DNA from: Altererythrobacter ishigakiensis
Lineage (GTDB): Bacteria > Pseudomonadota > Alphaproteobacteria > Sphingomonadales > Sphingomonadaceae
Direction of reading: 5' to 3'
DNA: 64,000 nt
Assembly (NCBI RefSeq): GCF_001663155.1
Contig: NZ_CP015963.1
Location: 1,946,001-2,010,000, forward strand
In this document: positions 36,558 through 45,295 of the stretch, one piece after another
Numbering within the stretch: the stretch's first letter is position 1
Layout: the number at the start of each line of letters is the position of its first letter
Notes under the pieces: generated by a model
Told to the model about the DNA's origin: nothing
Seen by the model: the letters and a program-made list of their open reading frames with translations, nothing else
Database searches by the model: none
Translations under genes and position numbers: made by a program

Positions 36558-37532
36558 TTACTCTGCAGCTTCTGTTGCGGGCTCGGCCTCAAACTCCAGC
36601 GTTGCAAGAAACTTTTCCGCATCAAGCGCGGCCATGCACCCCATGCCCGCTGCTGTTACCGCCTGACGATATACATGATCGGTAACATCACCTGCTGCGA
36701 AGACGCCGGGGATCGCGGTCTTCGGCGTACCCGGCTTGACGTCCAGATAGCCGCTGTCATCCATCGCCAGCTTGCCTTTGAACAGCTCGGTCGCGGGAGC
36801 ATGGCCGATAGCGACAAAAGCGCCATCAACTTCGAGATTGCTCTCTTCGCCAGTCTGCGTATCCATGAGAACCAGATGATGCAGCGCGCCATCCTCGCCT
36901 GCAACAAACCGTTCGACGGTCTTGTTCCATAGCGGCGTGATCTTGTCAGATTTGAAAAGGCGTTCCTGAAGTATCTTCTCGGACCGCAGTTCATCTCGGC
37001 GATGAATCAACGTCACATCGTCCGAGTGATTGGTAAGATAAAGCGCTTCTTCGACAGCGGTATTGCCGCCGCCGATTACCGCAACCTTTTTGCCGCGGAA
37101 AAAGAACCCATCGCATGTCGCGCATGCGCTAACCCCCTTACCGCCCAGCTCCTGCTCACCCGGAACGCCAAGCCATTTGGCTTGCGCGCCAGTGGCAATC
37201 ACAACCGTATCGGCAATGTACTCATCGCCGCTGTCGCCTACCGCGCGAAACGGCGATCCATTGTCGAAATCAACTTCGACAATTGTGTCCCACATCATGC
37301 GCGTGCCGACATGTTCGGCCTGTTTCTGCATTTGCTCCATCAGCCATGGGCCCTGGATTACATCTTCAAAACCGGGGTAATTCTCAACATCGGTGGTGAT
37401 CGTCAGCTGTCCGCCGGGCTGGATGCCTTGCACAACAATCGGTTCCAGCATGGCGCGCGCACCATAGATCGCGGCGGAATAGCCGGCAGGGCCAGAACCG
37501 ATGATGAGCATTTTGGTACGGTGAGTAGCCAT
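36558..37532 (-). CDS. trxB: Thioredoxin-disulfide reductase
   Basis: NADPH flavoenzyme that reduces thioredoxin. The 324-residue protein starts at ATG 37532 (MATHRTKMLIIGSGPAGYSA). The FAD motif, the redox pair in SACATCDGFFFRG and the NADPH motif GGGNTAVEEALYL are in the usual order. The C-terminal AAGDVTDHVYRQAVTAAGMG is also conserved. A longer upstream frame is not supported. Confidence 0.96.
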   Translation of the reverse strand: MATHRTKMLIIGSGPAGYSAAIYGARAMLEPIVVQGIQPGGQLTITTDVENYPGFEDVIQGPWLMEQMQKQAEHVGTRMMWDTIVEVDFDNGSPFRAVGDSGDEYIADTVVIATGAQAKWLGVPGEQELGGKGVSACATCDGFFFRGKKVAVIGGGNTAVEEALYLTNHSDDVTLIHRRDELRSEKILQERLFKSDKITPLWNKTVERFVAGEDGALHHLVLMDTQTGEESNLEVDGAFVAIGHAPATELFKGKLAMDDSGYLDVKPGTPKTAIPGVFAAGDVTDHVYRQAVTAAGMGCMAALDAEKFLATLEFEAEPATEAAE

Positions 37533-37610
37533 TTTAGGATTCCTGTCTGTCTTGTCGAGTAATCTAGGGCCTCGGCAGCCCGGCTTCAATTCGTGTAGGC
37601 AAGGAAACCG

Positions 37611-38396
37611 TTACACATCCACAAGCGCAGCTTTCAACGCCTCGCGTTTAGCAGCATCAACGCCCAAAACCTGTTCCATATAGGCCTCGGTTGATCCGAA
37701 ACGTTCTTTAACGGAGCGCCGCGCCGCCTCAAGAAATTCTGCGTCCACGCCCATAAGGACGCGAACAGTCGCTTCATCGATGCCACCGTATTTGTCGCCC
37801 ATCAATTCCATGCCGTGGCGAATGCGCTCTTCGTTACGCGGTGAGTGATTTGTGAGAAGATAATCCTCCATCGCATCATCGGGATGCACACCCAGAACAT
37901 AATGCAGCAGATCGACTGCAATACCGGTACGATCTTTTCCGGCGGCACAATGGACAAGGCTTGCCCCCTCCCCGCGCGCGAGCGAAGCAAAATAGCGCTT
38001 CAGCACCCAGTTCACCCCAACGCGGTCTGGCAAAGCACCATAGAGATCGACCATCGCGCTGTGTGCGCTTACTGCGTCCACATCTCCGTGTGCCGCTTCC
38101 AGATGCGGCGCCAGACCTGCAGTCTCGCCATCGAAATAGATGACCTCTGCAGCAAACCCCGTTGGCCTGCGGCAAGTATGCCGTACTCGTTCGCTTTCAC
38201 CGCGCAAATCGATGACATGCTTGAGATTGAGGCCTGCGATTGTTGCCAGATCATCTTCTTCGGCTTCTGCGTGATGGCCAGAGCGGAACAGCAGCCCCGA
38301 CTTGACCTTACCGCCACCCGAGACAGCATAGCCGCCATAGTCACGCAGATTGTGGATGGCACGAGTTGAAAGAAAGCGATCACGAATCATGTTCAT
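37611..38396 (-). CDS. Tyrosine-protein phosphatase, Siw14/PtpA-like
   Basis: A 261-residue dual-specificity-like phosphatase. The P-loop CX5R is VHCAAGKDRTGIAV near residue 136, and the N-terminus NLRDYGGY is typical of bacterial tyrosine phosphatases of this type. An ATG at 38396 or 38390 is the likely start; the frame extends upstream to a TTG at 38438. No signal peptide. Substrate unknown. Confidence 0.87.
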   Translation of the reverse strand: MNMIRDRFLSTRAIHNLRDYGGYAVSGGGKVKSGLLFRSGHHAEAEEDDLATIAGLNLKHVIDLRGESERVRHTCRRPTGFAAEVIYFDGETAGLAPHLEAAHGDVDAVSAHSAMVDLYGALPDRVGVNWVLKRYFASLARGEGASLVHCAAGKDRTGIAVDLLHYVLGVHPDDAMEDYLLTNHSPRNEERIRHGMELMGDKYGGIDEATVRVLMGVDAEFLEAARRSVKERFGSTEAYMEQVLGVDAAKREALKAALVDV

Positions 38397-38481
38397 ACTC
38401 GTGGCAGGGCATGGGCGTGGCAGCAAGTTATCTGGCAAAGGTTAGATGGAAACCATGCAGCTGGGCAGGCGTTGATCATGC

Positions 38482-38835
38482 ATGGATAAACAAGTTACAG
38501 TCTGGTTTGATGGCACCTGCCCTCTTTGCCGACGCGAAATCGCGCTGATGCGAAAACTTGACCGGAACAGCGCGATCACCTTTGAAGATGTAAGCGACGG
38601 ATCACCTGCCAACTGTCCCATCGATCAATCCGAATTGCTTGCCAGGTTTCACGCTCGCGAGAATGAGCAAATATATTCGGGTGCTGCGGCATTTGCCGCC
38701 ATGTGGCGCGCGATCCCTCTGCTACGTCCGCTTGGGCTGGCTGCGCGTAACCAAACTGTGCTCAGTATCCTGAACGCGCTATATGGGCAGTTCCTTAAGT
38801 ACAGACCGCGCCTGCAAAGACTGTTCATGAAATGA
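38482..38835 (+). CDS. DCC family thiol-disulfide oxidoreductase-like protein (DUF393)
   Basis: A 117-residue protein with the family signature WFDGTCPLCRREIALM at the N-terminus, which holds the CxxC pair. The C-terminal half is hydrophobic and aromatic. It is the last gene before the tRNA fragment and so the last clear core-chromosome gene on the left of the island. Confidence 0.88.
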   Translation: MDKQVTVWFDGTCPLCRREIALMRKLDRNSAITFEDVSDGSPANCPIDQSELLARFHARENEQIYSGAAAFAAMWRAIPLLRPLGLAARNQTVLSILNALYGQFLKYRPRLQRLFMK

Positions 38836-38840
38836 GAATT

Positions 38841-38889
38841 TGGTAGCGGAGGAGGGACTCGAACCCCCGACACATGGATTATGATTCCA
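38841..38889 (-). other. 3' fragment of a tRNA-Met-like gene, probable attachment site
   Basis: Read on the minus strand, this holds the anticodon loop ATCATAA (anticodon CAT), the variable region, a full T-arm with GGTTCGAGTCCC, the acceptor half CTCCGCT and ACCA. The sequence beyond 38890 does not give the D-arm or the matching 5' acceptor, so the tRNA is only a 3' half. Such fragments are left where tyrosine integrases insert into tRNA 3' ends. The fragment's 3' end faces the core genes, and the mobile side lies to the right. Confidence 0.65.
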
Positions 38890-39131
38890 ACGGGATCGAT
38901 TGGTAGACGCTTCTACGTAGTGGCATATTTACGCTTCTTGATGTCGGCTTTGAGTAATTAGGGTATCTACCGCTAATATCTGCCTTGGGGTGGAACGCGG
39001 AATCTGGGATAAGAATGGCCCAATAGGCCCGTTTACAAACTTCCTCCGCATCATATGGTTAAACCGTGGCCCTGCCGGATCGAGAGGAGAGATAAATTCT
39101 AAGCCTGGTTGAGCAAGCTATCGCTGAAGCC

Positions 39132-39572
39132 TTGGAAATGTGGCCTACTGCGGAGGAGCAAGCGCATAGTTGGGCCCATCGCTGCCTTACAAAGCTGATG
39201 AAAGACGATGTGCCCATATCCCAGCGGGAAGCCTTGCGCGATGCCGTTGACGAGAGGTTTTCCGCAGTCTGGCGATCGCATTTGGAGAAACGGCAGCCTC
39301 AGAGTGAAGTCCCTTCGGCCACTTATACTAGCCCCATTGAACCGCCAGCTCAGAACTTGAACAAAGAGATGGTAGATCACATTGCAGGAGATGCAATGTG
39401 TGCGCCAACCGATGGGTCTGAGGCTCGCTTCTTGATACTTTGTGATCGCGCTCGCAGCACGCTAGAGTATGAGCTATCCCGACTTAAGATCCCGCTCAAG
39501 GATGCTGATGTAATCAGGTCATGGCTTGAAAAGGCGCTCGAAACACATCGAAAGCAGATGGTAATCAAGTAG
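39132..39572 (+). CDS. Hypothetical protein at the island edge
   Basis: A cytoplasmic-looking, charged protein of about 146 residues, rich in helices (WAHRCLTKLMKDD, EKALETHRKQMVIK). No known domain was recognised. The start is unsettled: TTG at 39132 or ATG at 39138 have no ribosome site, while a strong GAGAGGAGAG lies at 39081-39090 and would suit an ATT at 39096 in the same frame. It is the first gene inside the island. Confidence 0.55.
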   Translation: MEMWPTAEEQAHSWAHRCLTKLMKDDVPISQREALRDAVDERFSAVWRSHLEKRQPQSEVPSATYTSPIEPPAQNLNKEMVDHIAGDAMCAPTDGSEARFLILCDRARSTLEYELSRLKIPLKDADVIRSWLEKALETHRKQMVIK

Positions 39573-39957
39573 CTCAGTCAAACACAGGATACAGGTGGTT
39601 TCTCTCTCATATAAGCAACAAAAAGGGCAAAGCGTAGGAAGCGGAAATTCCAAAAGTTTCGCCTGGCAGCCAAACAGAGCCTAACATCTCGGTGGTCACA
39701 AGTCCGGAATCCCATAAGAATTGAGTTGCCTATCGCGAGATAGCTATAGCCGATACCTTAATGTTTCTCGGCAGAACTTGAGGTCGGACGAGATGCTACT
39801 TTACTTCCACCGCACATCTATTCCACGACTTGGGACAACAATTAGATTCTGGTGAAAGACCAGAGCTTATGCCAATTGATCTGCTTTGACATCGGCTGCC
39901 AGTATTTCCACGAGGTGCGAGCATCCTTGGTGTTAGGGGCTATAGGAGATGAACTGT
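39573..39957. other. Non-coding stretch before the TPR-CHAT gene
   Basis: About 385 bases, AT-richer than the core region, with no open frame that looks coding. A short palindrome TATCGCGAGATA lies at 39731-39742. A TTGACA hexamer near 39886 might be part of the promoter for the TPR-CHAT gene, but no good -10 partner is obvious. Confidence 0.35.
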
Positions 39958-42900
39958 ATGCGTGCTGCGATAGCTTTCATGCTTGCTTTAAGCGTGGTGA
40001 TGCCAAGCGGACTCTTGGGCCAGGACTCAGAACAGGTCAACGCGACCATAGGCACGCGAGAGCTTGCGATTTCAAGCGCAAGCGCCCTATACGAACAAGC
40101 GGTTCTGCTGACAAACTCCGGGAATCATGAAGGTGCAGAAAAAGCGTTTAGGGAAGCTTTGAATCTTCGCGAGACATGGCTCGGTCGCGATGATCCCGTC
40201 ACTCTGCTCTCAATTAGAAGTCTTGCGCTAAATCTTCGTCTGCAAGGCCGCTACTGGGACGCCGAACCTTTGTTTGCTCGCGCACTGGCGAGAAACGAGC
40301 GCGTTTTGGGCAAAGATCATATAGACACCCTCAGCTCCGTTCGCGATCTTGCGCTTTGTTTGAAGTATCAAGGACGATACTCTGAAGCCGAGAATCTCCT
40401 ACTACGAGCGTTAAGCACCAAGGAGCGCGTCTTAGGTCGTGAAGATTCGTCAACACTCAGTTCGGCAATCAATCTTGCGAATTTGTACAAGGACCTAGGG
40501 CGTTATGGTGAGGCGGAAACTCTCTTACGTCGTGTCATGCGGAGCCGCGAGCGCAAATTAGGTCAAGACGCTCCGCCCACTCTAGCCTCGGTTAGAAACC
40601 TCGCTGCGCTTTACCTGAGTCAAGGGCGCTACCCAGAAGCGGAGGCCCTTTTTGTCCGTTTTCTCGAAGCCAGCGACCGTAACGGCGTCGCGCATGCTTC
40701 GAGATTCTTGGTGATCAGCAGTCTTGCATCCTTGTACAAAGCACAGGGCCGCTATGGTGAAGCGGAGCCACTCTATTTGGAAGAGTTGCGTGCTGGAGAG
40801 CGTTTATTGGGCGAAGATCATCCTCAAACGCTTGCTTATCTCACTAATCTTGCGGCTCTCTTTACAGACCAAGGCCGCTATGCAGAGGCCGAAGCCAATC
40901 TTTCGCGCGCGATGTCGAGCAACGTAAGAGTTATGGGCTCGGACCATCCTTCTACCCTCGCGTCGATCGACAATCTTGCCTCCCTTTTCAACGCTCAGGG
41001 ACGATATGAGCAGGCAGAGCGCCTGCTTTTGCGCGCTCTAAGCGGAAAGAACCGTGTGCTGGGGAAACGACACCCCTCGACGCTTTCATCGCTTAATAGC
41101 CTTGCCTCCATCTATCGCGCTCAGGGTCGGTTTGCTGAAGCGGAACCCCTGTTTCAAAAGGTTTTGGAGGCCAAGGAGCAGGTTCTAGGCAAAGAACATC
41201 CATCAACTCTCGATTCGGTCAGTGGCCTTGCCAGGTTATATTCAGACCAGTCGAGGCTCAGCGCCGCGCTACCGCTCGTTTGGAGGGCATTAGCCGGACG
41301 CATTTCAGTTTTGCCCGATCACCATCCTGCTGTGGCCACGTCTTTTGCCGACATGGCTGATTTGAACGACGCGCAAGGAGGAAGCCCGGCTAAATCCAAC
41401 TACTTCCGCAAACGAGCGGTCAATTCCCTTCAAGGCGTTCGGCAAAATATGGCGGAGCTTGATCAGGAGACTCAGCGATCCTTTCTGAACAAGCACCGTA
41501 CGACATATATCGAGCTTCAACAGGCGCTCATCGCTCAAGGCCGATTTGCCGAAGCTGAGCAAGTCGGCCGTATGCTAAAGGACGTCGAATACACCGCCTT
41601 TGTGCGGGGAGCGACGGATGTGTCCGAAGGTGAGCAGCTTGCCCTGACGCGGCAGGAAAGTGAATGGGAAGCCCAATTCGAGGCATGGCTGGAAACTCCC
41701 AATCAGATCGCCAATAAGCTTGCCGCGTTGCGGTCGAAAGAGAGAAACGAGGGAAAGCTCTCAGTTCTGGAGCAAAAGCAGTTGGCTGACCTAGATGAAG
41801 CTTATGGCGCAGCCTATGAAGAGTTCTTTACCCTTGTCACCAACTGGACCTCGGAAACCCAAACCTTCGACAGCAATCGTATTGAGCGTGAAGTCGAAGA
41901 TCTTGAGCTGGAAAAATCACGTGCGATACAGAGGCTTGTCGGCGATATCGGGGCAGATGTTGCTCTAATGCAGGCGGTGGCATTTGAAGACAGTCTGCAC
42001 CTATTTTTCATCACCGGTGAAGCCTTCGTCCATGAGGAAGTCCCGGTAACACGAAGCGAGCTGTTCCAAACGATATTCGCAGCGCGTAGCTCGATAGACA
42101 AGGGAAGGTACCTCGGCTCTTCTACCACGGATTGCCGTGCAACGCTGCTTGGTAATATTGACCAGAATAGCCTTCAATGCAGTTCTGGTGCCGCGGTAAG
42201 CGATGCGCGCGCGGAAGAGCTCCAAGTGCCTCTTGGTCAGCTTTATCGATGGCTGATTGCCCCTATAGAAGATGAACTTGCCGCAGCTGGCACGAACACG
42301 CTGATGCTGAACCTGCAGGGACAGATACGGTATATTCCCTTTGCTGCGCTCTGGGACGGGAACTCGTATCTGACCGAGAAACTGCAAATGGCTTTTTACA
42401 CGCCCGCGGCGAACACACAGTATGACACAGTCGCGACTTTGACCGAAGCACAGGGCTTCGGCTTGAGTAATGCGTTCCCAGGTTTCAGCCCGCTTCCTGG
42501 GGTGCCTCGCGAACTCGACTATGTGATCGGGACCGAAGCGAAGCCGGGTATACTTGCAGGCGCTTATGTCTTGAACGAAGGGTTTGACCGCGCCAGCTTC
42601 GAACGTGAATTGGCAGACCCAGCCCCCGTTGTTCACATCGCCACACATTTCCATCTGAAGCCGGGAGATGAGGCAGCGTCTTATCTGTTGCTTGGTGATG
42701 GATCGAAGGTGTCTGTCGCTGCGATCAATCGTTCGTACAAATTCAACTTCGAGGGCGTCGAGCTGCTGACCCTGTCGGCCTGCGAGACGGCGTTGGGCGC
42801 CGAGAGCACCGGAATGGAGATAGAGGGTTTCGGCGCGCTAGCTCAAAACAAAGGGGCGGCCAGCGTTGTGGCCTCCTTGTGGCAGGTTTCTGACATGGCC

Positions 42901-43059
42901 GCACCCGAGCTGATGCGTTCCTTTTATCGAGGGATTGTCGAAGATAAACTGTCGAAAGCCGCGGCGCTGCAGCAGGCTCAGGTCGAAATGATCCGCTCCA
43001 AAGACTTTGCAGATCCGTTCAACTGGGCTCCATTCGTGATCATGGGCAATTGGCGGTAG
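39958..43059 (+). CDS. Secreted TPR-CHAT domain protein
   Basis: A 1033-residue protein with a Sec signal peptide (MRAAIAFMLALSVVMPSGLLG). About nine 42-residue kinesin-light-chain-type TPRs follow (GRYSEAENLLLRAL, LGKDHIDTLSSVRDLA and variants), then a helical linker and a C-terminal CHAT domain. CHAT is a caspase-like fold; the catalytic His is in HIATHF (residue 897) and the Cys in LSACETALG (residue 942), so it looks active. I prefer ATG 39958, with AGGAG at good spacing, over 39949. The gene lies between the tRNA fragment and the integrase, a typical cargo place. Its targets are unknown. Confidence 0.9.
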   Translation: MRAAIAFMLALSVVMPSGLLGQDSEQVNATIGTRELAISSASALYEQAVLLTNSGNHEGAEKAFREALNLRETWLGRDDPVTLLSIRSLALNLRLQGRYWDAEPLFARALARNERVLGKDHIDTLSSVRDLALCLKYQGRYSEAENLLLRALSTKERVLGREDSSTLSSAINLANLYKDLGRYGEAETLLRRVMRSRERKLGQDAPPTLASVRNLAALYLSQGRYPEAEALFVRFLEASDRNGVAHASRFLVISSLASLYKAQGRYGEAEPLYLEELRAGERLLGEDHPQTLAYLTNLAALFTDQGRYAEAEANLSRAMSSNVRVMGSDHPSTLASIDNLASLFNAQGRYEQAERLLLRALSGKNRVLGKRHPSTLSSLNSLASIYRAQGRFAEAEPLFQKVLEAKEQVLGKEHPSTLDSVSGLARLYSDQSRLSAALPLVWRALAGRISVLPDHHPAVATSFADMADLNDAQGGSPAKSNYFRKRAVNSLQGVRQNMAELDQETQRSFLNKHRTTYIELQQALIAQGRFAEAEQVGRMLKDVEYTAFVRGATDVSEGEQLALTRQESEWEAQFEAWLETPNQIANKLAALRSKERNEGKLSVLEQKQLADLDEAYGAAYEEFFTLVTNWTSETQTFDSNRIEREVEDLELEKSRAIQRLVGDIGADVALMQAVAFEDSLHLFFITGEAFVHEEVPVTRSELFQTIFAARSSIDKGRYLGSSTTDCRATLLGNIDQNSLQCSSGAAVSDARAEELQVPLGQLYRWLIAPIEDELAAAGTNTLMLNLQGQIRYIPFAALWDGNSYLTEKLQMAFYTPAANTQYDTVATLTEAQGFGLSNAFPGFSPLPGVPRELDYVIGTEAKPGILAGAYVLNEGFDRASFERELADPAPVVHIATHFHLKPGDEAASYLLLGDGSKVSVAAINRSYKFNFEGVELLTLSACETALGAESTGMEIEGFGALAQNKGAASVVASLWQVSDMAAPELMRSFYRGIVEDKLSKAAALQQAQVEMIRSKDFADPFNWAPFVIMGNWR

Positions 43060-43111
43060 CGGCCGCTTATACGCCGTTAGCGGACATACCGGTATCGACG
43101 CGAACCACCAA

Positions 43112-44059
43112 CTAGGCAGCCAGTAATTCGCGTTCCATTTCACTCATAAGGTCAACATCCTTCGCCGGATCATGAAACAGGTGGCCGTAGACATCGTAGG
43201 TCATAGTGATCGATGAATGTCCCAGTATCGTCTGGATCTTCTTCGGCGGCCATCCCTGCTCGATGAAGAGCGATGCCGCAGCATGCCGCATGGCGTGCAA
43301 TGAAAACCGAGGTGCGCCCTCCCCGTCAATGATGCCGCACTTAAGCATTAGCGGCTTGAAGATGCGGTTGTAGATGTTCGAGTGCGTCTCGACTTTGCCA
43401 ACACCGTTGGGAAAGACTAGGTCTAGCTTGCCCTTCGGGCAGGTTACTTTCCAAGCCTTGAGCACCTTTGCCAGCTCTGCCCCCACAGGGATCTCACGGC
43501 GGCCAGATTTACTTTTGGTGTTGCCCATCTTGCAGTAACAATCGGCGCGTTGTGTGACGCTGATCACACTTCGTTCAAAGTTTACAGCGCTCCAAGCAAG
43601 ACCACGCAACTCTGACATGCGCATGCCGGTCAGTAATGCGGTCATGATCAGCGGCTGGTGTCGCTCCGATGCGTTTGCAATGAGCGCCTTGATCTCGTCC
43701 TTCGTTGGAAACACGCGGTTAGGCTCGTGACGCTCCGAGCGACGCAATTTCACATCACGAGCGACATTGTGTTGCACCAGACCGCGTTCCTGTGCGGCGC
43801 TGATAATGGAGCGAAGCGTCGTGAGGCACTTCTTCGCCATTGCGCGAGTGCTGTCACGGAGCATGCTGTCTAAGAATTCCCGCACGTTCACGGCCGAGAA
43901 CGTTTTGAGCAGCAGATGCCCTATCTTTGGCTCAATATGGTTGCGCAGCTGACTCCGATAAGAATGAAGCGTAGCGCGTTCGAGCCGTTCCAGCTCGCAG
44001 CGAGCAATCCAGAGCTTTGCTGCATCGCTGATGGTAACGTGGTCTGCGGAAGTAGTCAT
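43112..44059 (-). CDS. Tyrosine recombinase/integrase
   Basis: A 315-residue phage-type integrase. The N-terminal SAM-like core-binding domain (LWIARCELERLERATLHSY) is followed by the catalytic domain with Arg in LTGMRMSELRGLAW, HxxR in LHAMRHAAASLF, His in LGHSSITMTYDVYGH and the nucleophile Tyr in the same motif. It is complete and may have inserted the island at the tRNA-Met-like site 4 kb to its left. No excisionase was recognised with certainty. Confidence 0.93.
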   Translation of the reverse strand: MTTSADHVTISDAAKLWIARCELERLERATLHSYRSQLRNHIEPKIGHLLLKTFSAVNVREFLDSMLRDSTRAMAKKCLTTLRSIISAAQERGLVQHNVARDVKLRRSERHEPNRVFPTKDEIKALIANASERHQPLIMTALLTGMRMSELRGLAWSAVNFERSVISVTQRADCYCKMGNTKSKSGRREIPVGAELAKVLKAWKVTCPKGKLDLVFPNGVGKVETHSNIYNRIFKPLMLKCGIIDGEGAPRFSLHAMRHAAASLFIEQGWPPKKIQTILGHSSITMTYDVYGHLFHDPAKDVDLMSEMERELLAA

Positions 44060-44134
44060 AAAGCATATCCTAGAGCGTTGGTTTATCCCGCTATTCTAGG
44101 AGACGCGGAGCGAACTGTCGGGCTGTTTTTAGTC

Positions 44135-44467
44135 CTACTCGCTGGGTTTTTGCGCCTCATCGCTCTCCCGCTTTCGTTTTGCGAGATCGCTCACGATATG
44201 CGCTACGCTCGACCAATTATCGACGATGAATCGCCTCTTTTCGGTAAGGGTCGCGCGTGAGTAATGATAAGTGATCTGCTCAGCTCTAGGATGACCGCCT
44301 CGGCGTTTGCGATACCCCATTTTCAGTGCTGCTGCATAAACGCTAATCTCACCGCGCTCGATCCGCTCGATGAGGTCGCTTCGTCCATCCTGCTTTAGGC
44401 GGCGCAAATAGTCTTCGTTGGTTCCAGCCACCTCAGCAAGGTAGACGCGTCGACAGCGACATGTCAA
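44135..44467 (-). CDS. Small hypothetical protein next to the integrase
   Basis: A basic, helical protein of about 110 residues starting at TTG 44467. The segment YLRRLKQDGRSDLIERIERG followed by EISVYAAALKMGYRKRRGG resembles short proteins found beside integrases that may bind DNA. The C-terminus is Lys/Glu-rich. The frame stays open upstream to about 44552 without an ATG or GTG, so the start is uncertain. Confidence 0.55.
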   Translation of the reverse strand: MTCRCRRVYLAEVAGTNEDYLRRLKQDGRSDLIERIERGEISVYAAALKMGYRKRRGGHPRAEQITYHYSRATLTEKRRFIVDNWSSVAHIVSDLAKRKRESDEAQKPSE

Positions 44468-44665
44468 GAAATCGATTACTGGCCCCTCACTGATCGAACT
44501 TTCTCGGCTTTCTCGCGCTTCGAGATCTGGGATTTCAGTCCGAGTTTTGCGGCCACTATGCTATAATGAGCACAAGTCAGAATTGGCCCACGACAAATGG
44601 TCTAGCCACCGCAAGTTGTCATACGCACAAGGGATTTCGCCGCTTGCCCTGCGGCATATCGGTAG

Positions 44666-44920
44666 CCGGGACTAAGACCGGAGCTGAGCGAGTGCGCGCA
44701 ATGGGAAAATCAGCCCTTACGACCGGCTGGTGAAAGCCCCGCTCTTACAAGAGCAATAGGTTGCCAAAAGATGGGGCCAAAGCCCCTACCCCGTAAGAAT
44801 TGCAGGAAAGTTCAGCGGGGTGTGTCCAGCAAGGGCTGGATGACCGGACGGGCCGAGAGGCCGGGGTTTCGGAGCAAATAGGTTGGTAATGCGTCCCGCC
44901 AACCTGATCGTGGCACGATC
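44666..44920 (+). ncRNA. Structured RNA candidate (HEARO/omega-RNA-like possibility)
   Basis: Within 255 bases there are at least seven stems: CCGG/CCGG (44666-44681), GCTCTT/AAGAGC (44741-44754), GGGGC-CAAA-GCCCC (44773-44786), CCCCG/CGGGG (44789-44820), TCCAGC-AAGG-GCTGGA (44825-44840), GGCC-GAGA-GGCC with a GNRA loop (44851-44862), GGTTGG/CCAACC (44881-44904) and GATCGTG/CACGATC (44906-44920). No conserved frame overlaps them. The strand is chosen from the GNRA loop and order. A link to the HEARO class, the RNA guides of IscB/IsrB, is only a suggestion; no IscB or TnpB gene is present. Confidence 0.45.
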
Positions 44921-45039
44921 GATGCTCTCCACCACTTCCCATGGGATAACCAGGAATAACCCCTCCGCTACTATGCTGATCTCTTTGCATGGCGGCGGGG
45001 GGATTAATGTCTTCCTTGGGATGGTATCATGAAATCATC

Positions 45040-45277
45040 CATTCAGACGTCAGTCTGAATGGGAACAGAAGCGATGCTGCGAAGCAGCGTCGGTTCAATG
45101 CCGGGCAAAGCCCGGCAGTGCTCTTCCATGAGCATGGATCACTTGGAATTCATGAATTCCTTCAAAGTATGCGAGCATATGATCCTCACGAATGGCTACC
45201 CCTAGCTTCGCTTCGCTCCGCTAGGGGTGCAACTCACTCCAGCGTGTTTCGCGCTCGCTTCGCTCGCGACACGCCGG
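45040..45277. repeat. Array of seven back-to-back hairpins or palindromes
   Basis: Stems in order: 45040-45061 (CATTCAGAC/GTCTGAATG), 45073-45091 (GATGCTGC/GCAGCGTC with one GU), 45099-45117 (TGCCGGGC-AAA-GCCCGGCA), 45125-45138 (TCCATG/CATGGA), 45145-45160 (perfect palindrome GGAATTCATGAATTCC), 45198-45228 (ACCCCTAGC/GCTAGGGGT) and 45239-45277 (GCGTGT/ACACGC core). The stems differ in sequence, so this is not a simple repeat. It could be one large RNA, a set of small ones or a DNA element that works single-stranded. Confidence 0.55.
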
Positions 45278-45295
45278 AGATCGTTCTTTTTATTT
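45239..45295 (+). terminator. Terminator-like hairpin at the end of the hairpin array
   Basis: The last hairpin (45239-45277) is GC-rich and is followed within nine bases by a T-rich tract GTTCTTTTTATTT on the plus strand. This suits a factor-independent terminator for a plus-strand transcript across the structured region. Confidence 0.45.

Noticed and set aside
38841..38920. A complete tRNA-Met gene
   Set aside because: The D-arm and the 5' acceptor strand matching CTCCGCT are missing beyond 38890.
44565..44735. A 55-codon frame over the start of the structured block
   Set aside because: No ribosome site, no recognisable motif, and it runs through stems.
44693..44990. Group II intron starting with GTGCG
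   Set aside because: No domain V sequence and no reverse transcriptase are present; the length is too short.
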